Positions 1 to 11,857 of a stretch of DNA of 64,000 bases are shown here, one piece after another. The stretch covers positions 62,001 through 126,000 of the forward strand of contig BNBP01000004.1 in the NCBI GenBank assembly GCA_014656015.1, in the 5' to 3' direction. Under the pieces are notes generated by a model. That model was given only the letters and a program-made list of their open reading frames with translations, was not told the DNA's origin and did no database searches. Made by a program: the position numbers and the translations under genes. The stretch is from Streptomyces griseoaurantiacus. Its GTDB lineage: Bacteria; Actinomycetota; Actinomycetes; Streptomycetales; Streptomycetaceae. Every line of letters begins with the position of its first letter. Within the stretch, counting starts at the first letter, position 1.

Positions 1-996
1 TTCCTTCTGGCCGGTGAAGCAGAACGGGCAGTGGTCGGTGGAGACCACCTGGAGGTCGTCGGTGCGCAGCCCCCGCCACAGTGCCGCCTGGTGCTCGCGC
101 GGGCGCAGCGGGGTGCTGCACACGTACTTGGCGCCCTCGAAGTCCGGCTCGGCGAGGTTGTCGGTGGACAGGAAGAGGTACTGCGGGCAGGTCTCGCCGA
201 AGACGGGCAGCCCTTCGTCACGAGCCCTGGCGAGTTCGGCGAGCGCCTCCCGGGCCGAGACGTGCACGACGTACAGCGGGGCGCCCGCCACCTGTGCGAG
301 CCGGACGGCGCGGTGGGTGGCCTCGGCCTCCAGCAGGGCCCTGCGGACCTCGCCGTGGAAGCGGGGGTCGGTGTCGCCGCGGGCGAGTGCCTGCTCGACG
401 AGGACGTCGATGGCGATGCCGTTCTCGGCGTGCATCATGATCAGGCCGCCGTTGCCCGCGGCGCGCTGCATGGCGCGCAGGATCTGGCCGTCGTCGGAGT
501 AGAAGACCCCCGGGTAGGCCATGAACTGCTTGAACGAGGTCACGCCCTCGTCGACGAGGAGGTCCATCTCCTTCAGGGTGTCCTCGGTGACGTCCGAGAC
601 GATCATGTGGAAGCCGTAGTCGATCGCGCAGTTGCCCTCCGCCTTGGCGTGCCAGGCGTCCAGGCCCTCGCGCAGGGCGCCGCCGACGCTCTGGATCGCG
701 AAGTCGACGATCGTGGTGGTGCCGCCCCAGGCGGCGGCCCGGGTGCCGGTCTCGAAGGTGTCGGAGGCGTAGGTGCCGCCGAAGGGCATCTCCATGTGGG
801 TGTGCCCGTCGACGCCGCCGGGCAGGACGTACTTCCCGGTGGCGTCGAGGGTGCGTTCGGCGGTGAACGCCTCGGCCGCCGGGGTGCCGCTCGCGGCGAG
901 CGCGGCGATCCGGCCGTCCTCGATGAGGACGTCGGCGTGGAGTTCGTCCGAGGCGGTGATGACGAGGCCGCCGCGGACGACGGTACGGCTGCTCAT
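1..996 (-). CDS. hydA: Dihydropyrimidinase / D-hydantoinase (3' part cut by window edge)
   Basis: Cyclic amidohydrolase opening dihydrouracil/dihydrothymine (or hydantoin) rings in reductive pyrimidine breakdown; cytoplasmic, binuclear metal. Reading the minus strand from the ATG at 996 gives an open frame to base 1, about 332 of the usual ~470 residues. The metal motif DGHTHMEMPFGG lies near residue 65, and the stretch DYGFHMIVSD and the later STDHCPFCFTGQKE segment are typical of the family. The carboxylated-lysine region (GVTSFKQFMAYPG) is present. It lies 22 bp downstream of the aminotransferase and is probably co-transcribed with it and the ureidopropionase. Substrate preference (dihydropyrimidine or hydantoin) cannot be decided from sequence. 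Confidence 0.9.
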   Translation of the reverse strand, partial: MSSRTVVRGGLVITASDELHADVLIEDGRIAALAASGTPAAEAFTAERTLDATGKYVLPGGVDGHTHMEMPFGGTYASDTFETGTRAAAWGGTTTIVDFAIQSVGGALREGLDAWHAKAEGNCAIDYGFHMIVSDVTEDTLKEMDLLVDEGVTSFKQFMAYPGVFYSDDGQILRAMQRAAGNGGLIMMHAENGIAIDVLVEQALARGDTDPRFHGEVRRALLEAEATHRAVRLAQVAGAPLYVVHVSAREALAELARARDEGLPVFGETCPQYLFLSTDNLAEPDFEGAKYVCSTPLRPREHQAALWRGLRTDDLQVVSTDHCPFCFTGQKE

Positions 997-1018
997 ACTG
1001 CCTGCCTCTCCTGTCCGG

Positions 1019-2305
1019 CTAGAGGACGCTCCGCAGCGCGCCCGCGAGGATGTCGGCGCCCTCCTCCGCCTCGGCGGCGGTGAGGGTGAGGGGCGGGGCG
1101 ATACGCAGGGCGCTGGTGTCGTGGCCGCCGCCCTTGCCGAGGAGGAGCCCGCCCTCGCGGGCGGCCTCGAGGACGGCGGCCGCGGCGGCGGGGTCGGCCT
1201 CGTCCGTACCGGGGCGGACGAGTTCGACGCCGATCATCAGTCCGCGTCCGCGTACCTCGCGTACGGCCGGGTTGTCCGCCGTGGCGGTCCGCAGCCGGTC
1301 CAGGAGCTGTCCGCCGACGCGCCGGGCATTGCCCCGCAGATCGTGTTCCAGCAGGTAGGTGAGGTTGGCGAGGCCGGCCGCCATGGTGATCTGGGTGCCG
1401 CCGAAGGTGGAGATGCTGTTGGCGTCGAGGCAGTTCATGATCTCGGCGCGGGCCACCACACCGCCGATGGACATGCCGTTGCCGATGCCCTTGGCGAAGG
1501 TGACGATGTCGGGCGGGCCGGACCGGGCGTGTGCCTGCCAGCCCCAGAAGTGGTCGCCGGTGCGGCCCCAGCCGGTCTGCACCTCGTCGGAGATCCACAG
1601 GACGCCGCGCTCGCGCAGCACCTCGCGGAAGGCCGCGTAGAGCCCGTCGGGCGGGGAGGTGAAGCCGCCGACGCCCTGGATCGGTTCGGCGATCAGGGCG
1701 GCCGGCGGGCGGGTGTGGCCGAGCAGGTCCTTGAGGTCCTCGACGCAGGCGGCGATGAACTCCTCGTCGCCGAGGTGGGCGTAGGGGCCGCGGGTGCGGA
1801 CGCCGCCGTGCACGTAGAGCGTCTGCAGCGGGGAGAGGGAGGTGGGCGACCAGCCGCGGTTGCCGGTGATGCCGACGGTGGAGAACGAGCGGCCGTGGTA
1901 GCTGTTCCGCATCGCCAGCAGGGTGTTGCTGCGCCGGTGGGTGGTGGCGAGCAGCAGGGCGGTGTCGTTGGCCTCGGTGCCGGAGGTGGTGAAGAAGACG
2001 CGGGCGTCCGGGATGCCGCTCAACTCCGCGATCTTCTCGGCGAGTTCGACCATCGGGCGGTTGAGGTAGAGCGTGGAGGAGTGCAGGATGCGGCCGGCCT
2101 GCTCACTCACCGCCTTGGTGACCTCGGGCAGGGCGTGCGCGGTCATCGTGGTGAGGATGCCGCCGAAGAAGTCGAGGTACTTGGTGCCGGCGGCGTCCCA
2201 GACGTGCCGGCCCTCGCCGTGGATGATCTCCAGCGGGGTGTCGTAGTAGAGGGCGAGCCAGTCGGGGAGTACGGCGCGGTGGCGGGCGTGGAGGTCCTCG
2301 GTCAC
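1019..2305 (-). CDS. Class III (PLP) aminotransferase, beta-alanine/omega-amino acid type
   Basis: PLP-dependent transaminase of the class III/ornithine-aminotransferase fold, 428 aa. The motif WISDEVQTGWGRTG carries the cofactor-binding Asp, and FAKGIGNGMSIGGVVA carries the Schiff-base Lys. The start is the GTG at 2305: the upstream amidase stop (2302-2304) overlaps it as GTGA, while an in-frame ATG farther upstream lies inside the neighbour and adds non-conserved residues. Between a ureidopropionase and a dihydropyrimidinase the likely job is deaminating beta-alanine or beta-aminoisobutyrate, the end products of pyrimidine reduction. That substrate is inferred from context. Confidence 0.85.
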   Translation of the reverse strand: MTEDLHARHRAVLPDWLALYYDTPLEIIHGEGRHVWDAAGTKYLDFFGGILTTMTAHALPEVTKAVSEQAGRILHSSTLYLNRPMVELAEKIAELSGIPDARVFFTTSGTEANDTALLLATTHRRSNTLLAMRNSYHGRSFSTVGITGNRGWSPTSLSPLQTLYVHGGVRTRGPYAHLGDEEFIAACVEDLKDLLGHTRPPAALIAEPIQGVGGFTSPPDGLYAAFREVLRERGVLWISDEVQTGWGRTGDHFWGWQAHARSGPPDIVTFAKGIGNGMSIGGVVARAEIMNCLDANSISTFGGTQITMAAGLANLTYLLEHDLRGNARRVGGQLLDRLRTATADNPAVREVRGRGLMIGVELVRPGTDEADPAAAAAVLEAAREGGLLLGKGGGHDTSALRIAPPLTLTAAEAEEGADILAGALRSVL

Positions 2306-3144
2306 GGCTGCACCAGTCCTTCGTACGCGTCGGGGCGGCGGTCGCGGTAGAACGCCCACTGCTGCCGGACCCGGTCGATCAGCCCGAAGTCGAGGTCGCG
2401 GACGAGGAGTTGCTCCTCGGTGTCACCGGCGGCCTCACCGACGAGCTGTCCGCGCGGGTCGACGAAGTAGGACGTTCCGTAGAAGTCGTTGTCCCCGTAC
2501 TCCTCCCGGCCGACACGGTTGATGGCAGCGACGAAGTACTCGTTGGCCACGGCGGCCGCGGGCTGCTCCAGCCGCCACAGGTGGGCGGACAGGCCCCGGT
2601 GGGTGGCGGACGGGTTGTACACCAACTGAGCGCCCTGAAGGCCGAGTTGGCGCCAGCCCTCGGGGAAGTGCCGGTCGTAGCAGATGTAGACGCCGACCCG
2701 GCCGACGGCGGTGTCGAAGACGGGCCAGCCGGCGTTGCCGGGCCTGAAGTAGTACTTCTCCCAGAAGCCCTCGACCTGCGGGATGTGGTGCTTGCGGTAC
2801 TTGCCGAGGTAGGTGCCGTCGGCGTCGATGACGGCGGCGGTGTTGTAGTAGAACCCGGACTGCTCGACCTCGAAGACGGGCACGACGAGGACCATCCCCG
2901 TCTCGCGCGCGAGCGCCCGCATCCGGGTGACCGTGGGGCCCTCGGGGACGGGTTCCGCCCAGCGGTAGTGAGCGGGGTCCTGGACCTGGCAGAAGTAGGG
3001 GGCGTTGAACACTTCCTGGAAGCCGATGACCCGGGCGCCCTGCCGGGCGGCCTCGCGGGCGTGCTCCTCGTGCTTCGCGATCATGGATTCGGTGTCACCG
3101 GTCCAGGTCGCCTGGACCAGCGCCGCGCGTACGACGTGAGCCAT
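2302..3144 (-). CDS. Nitrilase-superfamily amidohydrolase, beta-ureidopropionase type
   Basis: Carbon-nitrogen hydrolase of 280 aa, predicted to cleave N-carbamoyl-beta-alanine to beta-alanine, CO2 and ammonia. The catalytic triad is visible: Glu in GFQEVFNAPYFC, Lys in GKYRKHHIP, and Cys in GVYICYDRHFPEG. The ATG at 3144 is preferred over one five codons earlier because GAAGGAG sits 6 nt before it. It is the first gene of the three-gene pyrimidine-degradation operon and overlaps the aminotransferase by 4 nt. A carbamoyl-amino acid hydrolase acting after a hydantoinase is the main alternative. Confidence 0.87.
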   Translation of the reverse strand: MAHVVRAALVQATWTGDTESMIAKHEEHAREAARQGARVIGFQEVFNAPYFCQVQDPAHYRWAEPVPEGPTVTRMRALARETGMVLVVPVFEVEQSGFYYNTAAVIDADGTYLGKYRKHHIPQVEGFWEKYYFRPGNAGWPVFDTAVGRVGVYICYDRHFPEGWRQLGLQGAQLVYNPSATHRGLSAHLWRLEQPAAAVANEYFVAAINRVGREEYGDNDFYGTSYFVDPRGQLVGEAAGDTEEQLLVRDLDFGLIDRVRQQWAFYRDRRPDAYEGLVQP

Positions 3145-3470
3145 GTGCCGCTCCTTCACCTGAATGCCCCCGCGGCGGGGACGTCAGAGAGCCTCTACGC
3201 CCGTAGACACGGACGCGGGACGACGACCGTAAGCCTCCGAAGGCCCCTTGCCAAGGTGGCGCCCCGACCGGACCCGGGTCCGTTGCGATCCGGGTTCCGG
3301 CGCGGGGCGCGCCCCACCCCTGTCGGCCCTGACCCGGCGGCCGGCGGGAACGGGTCTCCCCCCACGGCCGGGACCGTGCATAACAGCGGAGCGCACGGGC
3401 ACCCGCCGTCGGACCGGCACGTACAGCTATGGCGTCCCGGAACCGACCGGGAAGCCAGGGACGGAAGGCC
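3145..3470. promoter_or_regulatory. Divergent intergenic region with inverted repeat TCTACG-CC-CGTAGA
   Basis: This 326-bp gap separates the divergent pyrimidine operon and the Clp ATPase gene. A perfect 6-bp inverted repeat with a 2-nt spacer (TCTACGCCCGTAGA, 3194-3207) lies about 50 bp upstream of the amidase start and could be an operator for the operon. The regulator is not in the window. No confident -35/-10 pair was picked. The in-frame ATG at 3429 could extend the Clp protein but has no ribosome-binding site. Confidence 0.3.
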
Positions 3471-6002
<2,532 letters not shown>

Positions 6003-6024
6003 GGCGGTGGGGCGGAGGGGACGG

Positions 6025-6073
6025 GAGAGGCGGGCGGGACGGACCGCTCGCCGGCCCGTCCCGCCCGCCTCTC
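6025..6073. terminator. Bidirectional hairpin terminator between convergent clpC and ggt
   Basis: A perfect 17-bp stem (left arm 6025-6041, right arm 6057-6073) encloses a 15-nt loop in the 89-bp gap between two convergent stop codons. There is no U-tract on either side, as is common in Streptomyces. The position supports termination of both transcripts. Confidence 0.75.
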
Positions 6074-6091
6074 TGGTGCTTCCGAGGGCAA

Positions 6092-7912
6092 TCAGCGACC
6101 CGGTCGTACGACCATCGCCGAGCCGCCTCCCCGGCGGACCCTCTCCGCCGCGGCGAGCCACGTGCCGTCCGGCAGCCGCTGTACTCCCGTCGCCGCGCCG
6201 ATCTCCGGGTTCAGGGAGAACGCGTGGCCGAGCGCCTCCAGCCGGGCCCGTTCCGCGCTGTCGTACAGGCCCGGTTCCAGCTCGGTCTTCGCCGCGTTGC
6301 GCTGGCTGGCGCGGGGCGCGGCGATCGCGTCGACGAGCGGCATACCGCGGTCGAGGAAGTTGGTCAGGGTCTGCAGCACGGTGGTGATGATGGTCGCGCC
6401 GCCGGGCGAACCGACCGCGACCACTGGCCTGTTCTGCTTGTCCAGCACGATCGTCGGGGAGATCGACGAGCGCGGCCGCTTGCCGGGCCCGGGCAGGTTC
6501 GGGTCGTGGACGGCCGGGTTGGCGGGGGCGAAGGAGAAGTCGGTCAGCTCGTTGTTGAGCAGGAAGCCGCGGCCGGGCACGGTGATGCCGCTGCCGCCGG
6601 TCTGCTCGATGGTGAGGGTGTAGGAGACGACGTTGCCCCACTTGTCGGCCGTGGTGAGGTGGGTGGTGTTCTCCCCCTCGTAGGTCGTCGGGGCGGCCGT
6701 GCCGCCGGCGCCGCAGGCGGCCGGGTGGCGCGGGTCCCCGGGGGCGAGCGGGCTGGTCAGGACGGCGTCGTCCTTGATGAGGCAGCCGCGGGAGTCGGCG
6801 AACCGCTTGGAGAGCAGCTCCTCGGTGGGGACGTTCTCGAAGGCGGGATCGCCCACCCAGCGGCCCCGGTCCGCGAAGGCGATGCGGCTCGCCTCGATGT
6901 AGCGGTGCAGGTACTGGGTGCGGCTCGCCTTGGAGAGGTTGCTCCGCTCCAGGATGTTGAGCGCCTCGCCGACGGTGGTGCCGCCGGAGGAGGAGGGGGC
7001 GATGGAGTAGACGCCGAGGCCCCGGTACGTCGTCCGCGTGGGCGCCTGGACCTTGGCCCGGTAGGCGGTCAGGTCCTTGCGGCTCAGCTCGCCGGGGCGG
7101 GCGTTGTAGCCGGAGGCGGGGTCGACGGGCGGCTTCCGGACGGTGGCGACGATGTCCTCGCCGAGGTCGCCGCGGTAGATCGCGCCGACGCCCTTCCGGG
7201 CCAGCTCGCGGTAGGTGCGGGCGAGGTCGGGGTTGGTGAACGTGGAGCCCACGACGGGCAGTCGGCCGCCGGGGAGGAACAGCTTCGCGGTGGCGGGGAA
7301 GTTGCGGAACCGGGCCTCGTTGGAGGCGGTCTGGGAGCGGAAGGTCTCATCGACGGTGAAGCCCTTGCGGGCGAGGCGCTCGGCGGGCGCGAGGACCGTG
7401 CCGAGGTGCTGCCTGCCCCACCGGTCCAGCGCCGTCTGCCAGGTGGCGGGGGTGCCGGGGGTGCCGACGCCCAGCCCGCTGGTGACGGCGTCCGCGAAGG
7501 CGAGCGGCTTGCCGTCCTCCACGAAGAGGTTCTCGTCGGCGGTGAGCGGCGCGGTCTCACGCCCGTCGATGGTGTGCACGGTGCGGGAGCGGGCGTCGTA
7601 GTAGACGAAGTAGCCGCCTCCGCCGACGCCGGAGGAGTAGGGCTCGGTGACGCCGAGCGCGGCGGCGGTGGCGACGGCCGCGTCGACCGCGTTGCCGCCC
7701 TTCCTGAGCACCTCGATGCCGGCCGCCGAGGCGTCCGCGTCGACGCTCGCCACGGCGCCGCCGTGGCCCACGGCGACCGGGACCTTCGCCGGTGTCGTGC
7801 TCGTGGCAGGGCCATGGCCCGGCGGCGCGGACGGGGGCGCCGCGGCCCCCACCGACACCACCGCGGCCGAGACCGCCAGTACCGCCCACTTCCGAGCGAC
7901 GGGACGACGCAT
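6092..7912 (-). CDS. ggt: Secreted gamma-glutamyltransferase
   Basis: Extracellular enzyme hydrolysing or transferring the gamma-glutamyl group of glutathione and related peptides; 606 aa, an Ntn-hydrolase that matures by self-cleavage. The N-terminus has a signal peptide (RRPVARKW, then a hydrophobic stretch to about residue 25). The autoprocessing site is GENTTHLTTADKWGN, with the predicted catalytic Thr at about residue 416. The oxyanion/substrate segment GSPGGATI and the early GGNAVDAAVA motif are intact. It is monocistronic, and its 3' end shares a hairpin with clpC. Confidence 0.93.
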   Translation of the reverse strand: MRRPVARKWAVLAVSAAVVSVGAAAPPSAPPGHGPATSTTPAKVPVAVGHGGAVASVDADASAAGIEVLRKGGNAVDAAVATAAALGVTEPYSSGVGGGGYFVYYDARSRTVHTIDGRETAPLTADENLFVEDGKPLAFADAVTSGLGVGTPGTPATWQTALDRWGRQHLGTVLAPAERLARKGFTVDETFRSQTASNEARFRNFPATAKLFLPGGRLPVVGSTFTNPDLARTYRELARKGVGAIYRGDLGEDIVATVRKPPVDPASGYNARPGELSRKDLTAYRAKVQAPTRTTYRGLGVYSIAPSSSGGTTVGEALNILERSNLSKASRTQYLHRYIEASRIAFADRGRWVGDPAFENVPTEELLSKRFADSRGCLIKDDAVLTSPLAPGDPRHPAACGAGGTAAPTTYEGENTTHLTTADKWGNVVSYTLTIEQTGGSGITVPGRGFLLNNELTDFSFAPANPAVHDPNLPGPGKRPRSSISPTIVLDKQNRPVVAVGSPGGATIITTVLQTLTNFLDRGMPLVDAIAAPRASQRNAAKTELEPGLYDSAERARLEALGHAFSLNPEIGAATGVQRLPDGTWLAAAERVRRGGGSAMVVRPGR

Positions 7913-8086
7913 GCGTACCTCCAGTCAAGAACCGTCCGCGCAGCGTAACTCCGTACCACCATGACCGCGAGGACGCCTGGTGCCCGACGGGCGGGAGTTC
8001 ACGGACCGTTCACGGGAACCCTCTCGTACCCTGCTCGCGGAGTCCGTCGAACACCGTTGCGGCCGGGACCGCTAGCATGCGCGGCC

Positions 8087-8848
8087 ATGACAGACGACGT
8101 CCGCAACATCGTCCTGGGTGTGATCGCCGCGGGCATCAGCGCCTCGCTCGGCTGGATCGCCCGCACCTACCTGTGGAAGCGCAAGCTCCGGCGCAAGCAG
8201 GCCTTCTTCGGGCTGCCCGCCAACTCGGAGTCGCTGCTCGTGGTCAACCGGGACGCGGGCAGCACGGACCTGGCGGTGCACCGCCATGACGTGTTCGCGC
8301 TGCTCGAACTGTCCGCGCTCATCAAGGACTGCGGTGCGAACGCGCAGGTCGTCACGCAGGACGCGGCCCAGCAGGGCTTCGGCGAGCGCACCGAGTTCTG
8401 CGTCGGCGGGCCGGGCTCGAACCGCCGGATGGCGGCGCACATGCAGGCGATGCTGCCCGGCATACGCGTCCACACCGATCCCGAACCGGTCGTGGACCGG
8501 GCGGCGTTCCGCATCGGCGGCGAGCGGTACCGGATGGAGCCCGGGATCACCGAGTACGTGCTCCTCGCGCGGCTCACGGCCGGTCAGCCCGACCAGGTGC
8601 GGCCGGTGTTCCTGTTCTCCGGGCAGCGGGCCATCACCAACCAGGCTGCCACCCGCTATCTCGCCCGCCATCACACGCGGCTGGCCCGCAAGTACGGCAA
8701 CGGCACCTTCGTGCTGCTGCTGAAGGTGGTCAACTCCCAGGCGTACGGGCCGGACGTGGTCGAGCTGGTCGCGGACGTGACCCGTGCGGCGCTTGCCCCG
8801 CTGCCCGCCGAACCGGCGGCGGAGCGCCCCTCGCACCGGGCGGGCTGA
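8087..8848 (+). CDS. Conserved hypothetical protein with N-terminal membrane anchor
   Basis: A 253-aa protein I cannot assign to a named family. Residues 5-27 form one hydrophobic helix followed by the basic patch WKRKLRRKQ, so the rest should be cytoplasmic. The globular part contains FFGLPANSESLLVVNRD, an Asp/Ser/Thr-rich segment and a C-terminal half rich in short beta-like stretches. The ATG at 8087 is chosen because the protein begins directly with the predicted membrane segment. In-frame codons upstream would add 42 low-complexity residues. It stands alone, diverging from ggt. Confidence 0.7.
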   Translation: MTDDVRNIVLGVIAAGISASLGWIARTYLWKRKLRRKQAFFGLPANSESLLVVNRDAGSTDLAVHRHDVFALLELSALIKDCGANAQVVTQDAAQQGFGERTEFCVGGPGSNRRMAAHMQAMLPGIRVHTDPEPVVDRAAFRIGGERYRMEPGITEYVLLARLTAGQPDQVRPVFLFSGQRAITNQAATRYLARHHTRLARKYGNGTFVLLLKVVNSQAYGPDVVELVADVTRAALAPLPAEPAAERPSHRAG

Positions 8849-9313
8849 GGGCGACGCCGAAGGCGCTGTGGGGGCCGGGGGGGAACGTGGTCACCGGGAG
8901 CCCGGCCCGTCCGGCGTGCAACTGACCTTCTTCTCGTCGGCGGCCGCCCCGTCGTGCGGGTCGGTTCCACCGAGCGAGCAGTGATCATCGGCTGCCGCCG
9001 GACAAGGCCGGCCGGGTGCGGTGCGCTGCTCCCCCTGGTGACGCGTGCCGTTCGATCGACGGACCGACAGCCGTGCGGGGTCAGCCTACTCGCTGCGGGC
9101 GCGGGCCTCCCGTACGGGCGCGGATCGTGGCGCGCGCGGGAGGGCGCGCGGGCGCGCGCCGGACCGGGAGCGTGCGGGGTCCGGCGTCCGCCGGTCGGGG
9201 GTGCGGGGCCGCCGGACGGGCGTGTGGAAGCGCCGGGCGGGGTGCGCGTGGGCGGTCCGACCGCCGGGCAGGGGCCGTGTGCGCGTGGCCGGCCGCCGGG
9301 CCGGGGCGTGGGC
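8849..9313. other. Gene-free GC-rich stretch
   Basis: No convincing gene in 465 bp. Overlapping frames are open only because of base composition. Around 9120-9160 there are alternating GC runs (GCGCGCG repeated), which could adopt unusual structure but carry no recognisable signal. Confidence 0.4.
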
Positions 9314-9757
9314 TCAGGCCACTTCGGCGTAGACCTGGGAGAGTTCGGGCGCGCCGGTCATCGCCCAGTCCTGGCCCTCCGTCACCACGTCGACCTCCCG
9401 TCCGGTGGCGAGCAGCACGACGGGATGGCCGTCCCGCAGTTCCCACACGGCGCCGGGCACCGTGCGCACGATGACCGTGCCGAGGTACAGCCCCGCGTCG
9501 TTGCCGAGCCAGGGCAGCAGCTCCTCGTCGTCCCGCCAGCCCGGGACCATCTGGTCCAGGGCCTCCAGCGAGGCCGCGCTGTCGTCCAGGTCGACCCCCG
9601 CCCGCTCGGCCTGTGCGCGCAGCAGCTCGCACTCGGCCAGCAGCGCGGCGATCCCCTCGTCGGCGGAGCCGGCGGAGTCGCCGGCGATCGCCACCGCGCC
9701 CCCGGTGGCCTTCGCACCGTCGTGCTTGCGCCAGTTGCCCAGGAAAGGGATGTTCAT
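9314..9757 (-). CDS. Conserved hypothetical protein (147 aa)
   Basis: A small acidic protein starting MNIPFLGNWRKHDG, a beginning I associate with a Streptomyces domain of unknown function (from memory, possibly DUF6278). It has no signal peptide or membrane segment. A helical N-terminal half (LLAECELLRAQAERAG) is followed by a segment rich in Asp/Trp and beta-like strands. The ATG at 9757 is the first codon of the conserved-looking part; further upstream the frame reads through a promoter region. It diverges from the SGNH hydrolase gene. Confidence 0.65.
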   Translation of the reverse strand: MNIPFLGNWRKHDGAKATGGAVAIAGDSAGSADEGIAALLAECELLRAQAERAGVDLDDSAASLEALDQMVPGWRDDEELLPWLGNDAGLYLGTVIVRTVPGAVWELRDGHPVVLLATGREVDVVTEGQDWAMTGAPELSQVYAEVA

Positions 9758-9829
9758 ACGTCCAGCGTCCCACCGTCCGCCCTGTCCGCTCCACAGGTGG
9801 GCGGTACCGGTGTGTTCACCCTCGCTTCG

Positions 9830-9858
9830 TTGACGAGTCACTTCCGTGTCCTTAGCTT
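9830..9858 (+). promoter_or_regulatory. Putative vegetative promoter of the SGNH hydrolase gene
   Basis: TTGACG (9830-9835), a 17-bp spacer and TAGCTT (9853-9858) match the HrdB-type consensus. Transcription would begin near 9865, leaving an untranslated leader of about 87 nt. Confidence 0.5.
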
Positions 9859-9951
9859 CTAGGCACATCTGTCGTCGCGTCAGTTCACTTCAGTAGACGG
9901 GTTTCCGGGCTGATCGGCTCCCGGCGGAGCCGTCGGACAGGAAGGAGCCCC

Positions 9952-11742
9952 GTGGTGCGCCTGCGTCTGGGGTGGGTGGCCGTGGTCCTCGGGGTGTGTG
10001 CGGCTGCCGTGCTGCCCGGTGTGCCGGCCCGCGCGGCTCCCGGGAAGGGGCCCGCCTCCGCCCTGGCTCCGGCCACGTCGCTCGCACGCCTGTTCGACAA
10101 CGTGGCGGTGGGCGAGGACTCCCGGCCGGGCACCGCGGACTTCGACGGAGCCGGACGCTCACTGTCGGCGGGCGACCTCGCGGCGGCCGGCTGGACCCCG
10201 GGACGCGTGCTGACCGTCCGGGGCGCCCGGCTCACCTGGCCGCGCACGGCCCCGGGCGCGCCGGACAACGTGCGGGCCGCCGGGCAGTCGGTACGGCTGC
10301 GGGGCCGCGGTGAGGCGCTCGCGTTCCTCGTCGCCGGCACCGCGGCCCGGGGCGCCGACGCGGGCGGCGCGGGCACGGTGCGGTACGCGGACGGCTCGCG
10401 CTCGGCCTACCGGCTGACCGCCCCGGACTGGCGCACCGGCCCCCTGGCCACCAAGGCGGTCGCGCTGCCGCACGTCAACACCCCCGCCGGGCCGCTCGCC
10501 GAGCGGGCGCGGCTGTACGTGGTGACGGTGCCGCTGGCGCACGGCCGGACGGTGGCCTCCGTCGTGCTGCCCCGCGACCGGGCGCTGCACGTGTTCGCGC
10601 TGTCCCTGCGGCCGGGCGGACGCGGCTGGACGGGAAGCTGGGCCGCCGCGACCTCCGGGTACGCCCCGGTGGGCCCGTGGACCGACCGCACCCTGCGGCT
10701 CGTCGTGCACACCTCGGCGGGCGGACCCCGGGCACGGCTGCGGTTCGAGAACACCTTCGCCGCGGCACCGGTGCGGATCAGCGGCGCGACGGTGGCGGTG
10801 CGGGGCGAGGGGGCGGCGGCCGCCGGGGCGCCGCTGCCGCTGACGTTCGGCGGGGCGCGGGGGGTCACGGTTCCGGCCGGTGCGCAGGCGCTCAGCGATC
10901 CGGTCGCGTTCGCGGTGCCCGCCGACACCGATCTGCTGGTCAGCTTCCATCTGCCGGGCACCGTGACGGCGGCGCCCGTGCACCGGCTCGCGCTGCAGCG
11001 CTCGTACCTCAGCGAGCCGGGCGACCACACCGGCGACACCGGCCCCGGCGCGTACCCGTCGACGCTGACGACGTGGCCCTTCCTCACCGGGGTCGACGTG
11101 GGCGGCGGACCCGGCACGGTGGTGGCGCTCGGGGACTCGATCACCGACGGCGAGAAGTCCGGCACGGACGCCAACAGGCGCTGGCCGAACGTGCTGGCCG
11201 AACGGCTGCTGCGACAGCACGCGGTCCCCCGCCACGGAGTGCTCGACGAGGGCATCTCCGCGAACCGGGTGGTCGCCGACCGCTACCCGGGCGACGGGGT
11301 CTCCACCGACACCGGAGGGGTGAGCGCCCTGCACCGGCTGGACGGCGACGTGCTGGCCCAGACCTCGGTGCGGACCGTCGTGGTCTTCGAGGGCGTCAAC
11401 GACGTCCGCTGGGGCGCCACGGCGGACGAGGTCGTCGCCGGGCTGCGGGAACTGGCCGCGAGGGCGCACGCGCACGGGGTGCGGGTGCTGGCCGCCACGA
11501 TCGCGCCCTGCGAGGGCGAGGCCCGGTGCACGGCGGAGGCGGACGCGCGGCGAAGCATCGTCAACGCCTGGCTGCGCGGCTCCGGTGGCACCTTCGACGG
11601 GGTCCTCGACTTCGACGCCGTCCTGCGCGACCCGGACCGGCCGGCGCGGCTGCGCCCGGAGTACGACAGCGGTGACCATCTGCACCCCGGCCCCGCGGGG
11701 CTGGCCGCGCTGGCGGCCTCGGTGGACCTGCGGCTGCTGTGA
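9952..11742 (+). CDS. Secreted SGNH/GDSL-family hydrolase
   Basis: Exported esterase/lipase-type hydrolase, 596 aa. The signal peptide covers about residues 1-29 (hydrophobic core, then PARAAPG). Residues 30-375 form a beta-rich accessory region. The SGNH catalytic domain follows: block I ALGDSITDG (nucleophile Ser), block II Gly in DEGISANRV, block III Asn in FEGVNDVRW, block V Asp/His in SGDHLHPG. It starts with GTG at 9952 (a second GTG at 9955 is equally good) behind GAAGGAG. The substrate is unknown; carbohydrate esters are a reasonable guess for this architecture. Confidence 0.85.
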   Translation: MVRLRLGWVAVVLGVCAAAVLPGVPARAAPGKGPASALAPATSLARLFDNVAVGEDSRPGTADFDGAGRSLSAGDLAAAGWTPGRVLTVRGARLTWPRTAPGAPDNVRAAGQSVRLRGRGEALAFLVAGTAARGADAGGAGTVRYADGSRSAYRLTAPDWRTGPLATKAVALPHVNTPAGPLAERARLYVVTVPLAHGRTVASVVLPRDRALHVFALSLRPGGRGWTGSWAAATSGYAPVGPWTDRTLRLVVHTSAGGPRARLRFENTFAAAPVRISGATVAVRGEGAAAAGAPLPLTFGGARGVTVPAGAQALSDPVAFAVPADTDLLVSFHLPGTVTAAPVHRLALQRSYLSEPGDHTGDTGPGAYPSTLTTWPFLTGVDVGGGPGTVVALGDSITDGEKSGTDANRRWPNVLAERLLRQHAVPRHGVLDEGISANRVVADRYPGDGVSTDTGGVSALHRLDGDVLAQTSVRTVVVFEGVNDVRWGATADEVVAGLRELAARAHAHGVRVLAATIAPCEGEARCTAEADARRSIVNAWLRGSGGTFDGVLDFDAVLRDPDRPARLRPEYDSGDHLHPGPAGLAALAASVDLRLL

Positions 11743-11857
11743 GGGCCGCGGCGAGGCAGCCGTGCCGGGCGGGACCGGGCCGCGCGAGGCGGACGGGCCG
11801 GCGCGCTCGTGCGCGTGGGCTGCCGACGCGAGGGCGCCGCGAAGGGGGCCGCGGGTC

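Noticed and set aside
773..2350. Long plus-strand open frame opposite the aminotransferase
   Set aside because: It has no domain similarity, low-complexity Gly/Ala/Val content and lies exactly opposite a well-supported gene; long antisense frames are expected at this GC content.
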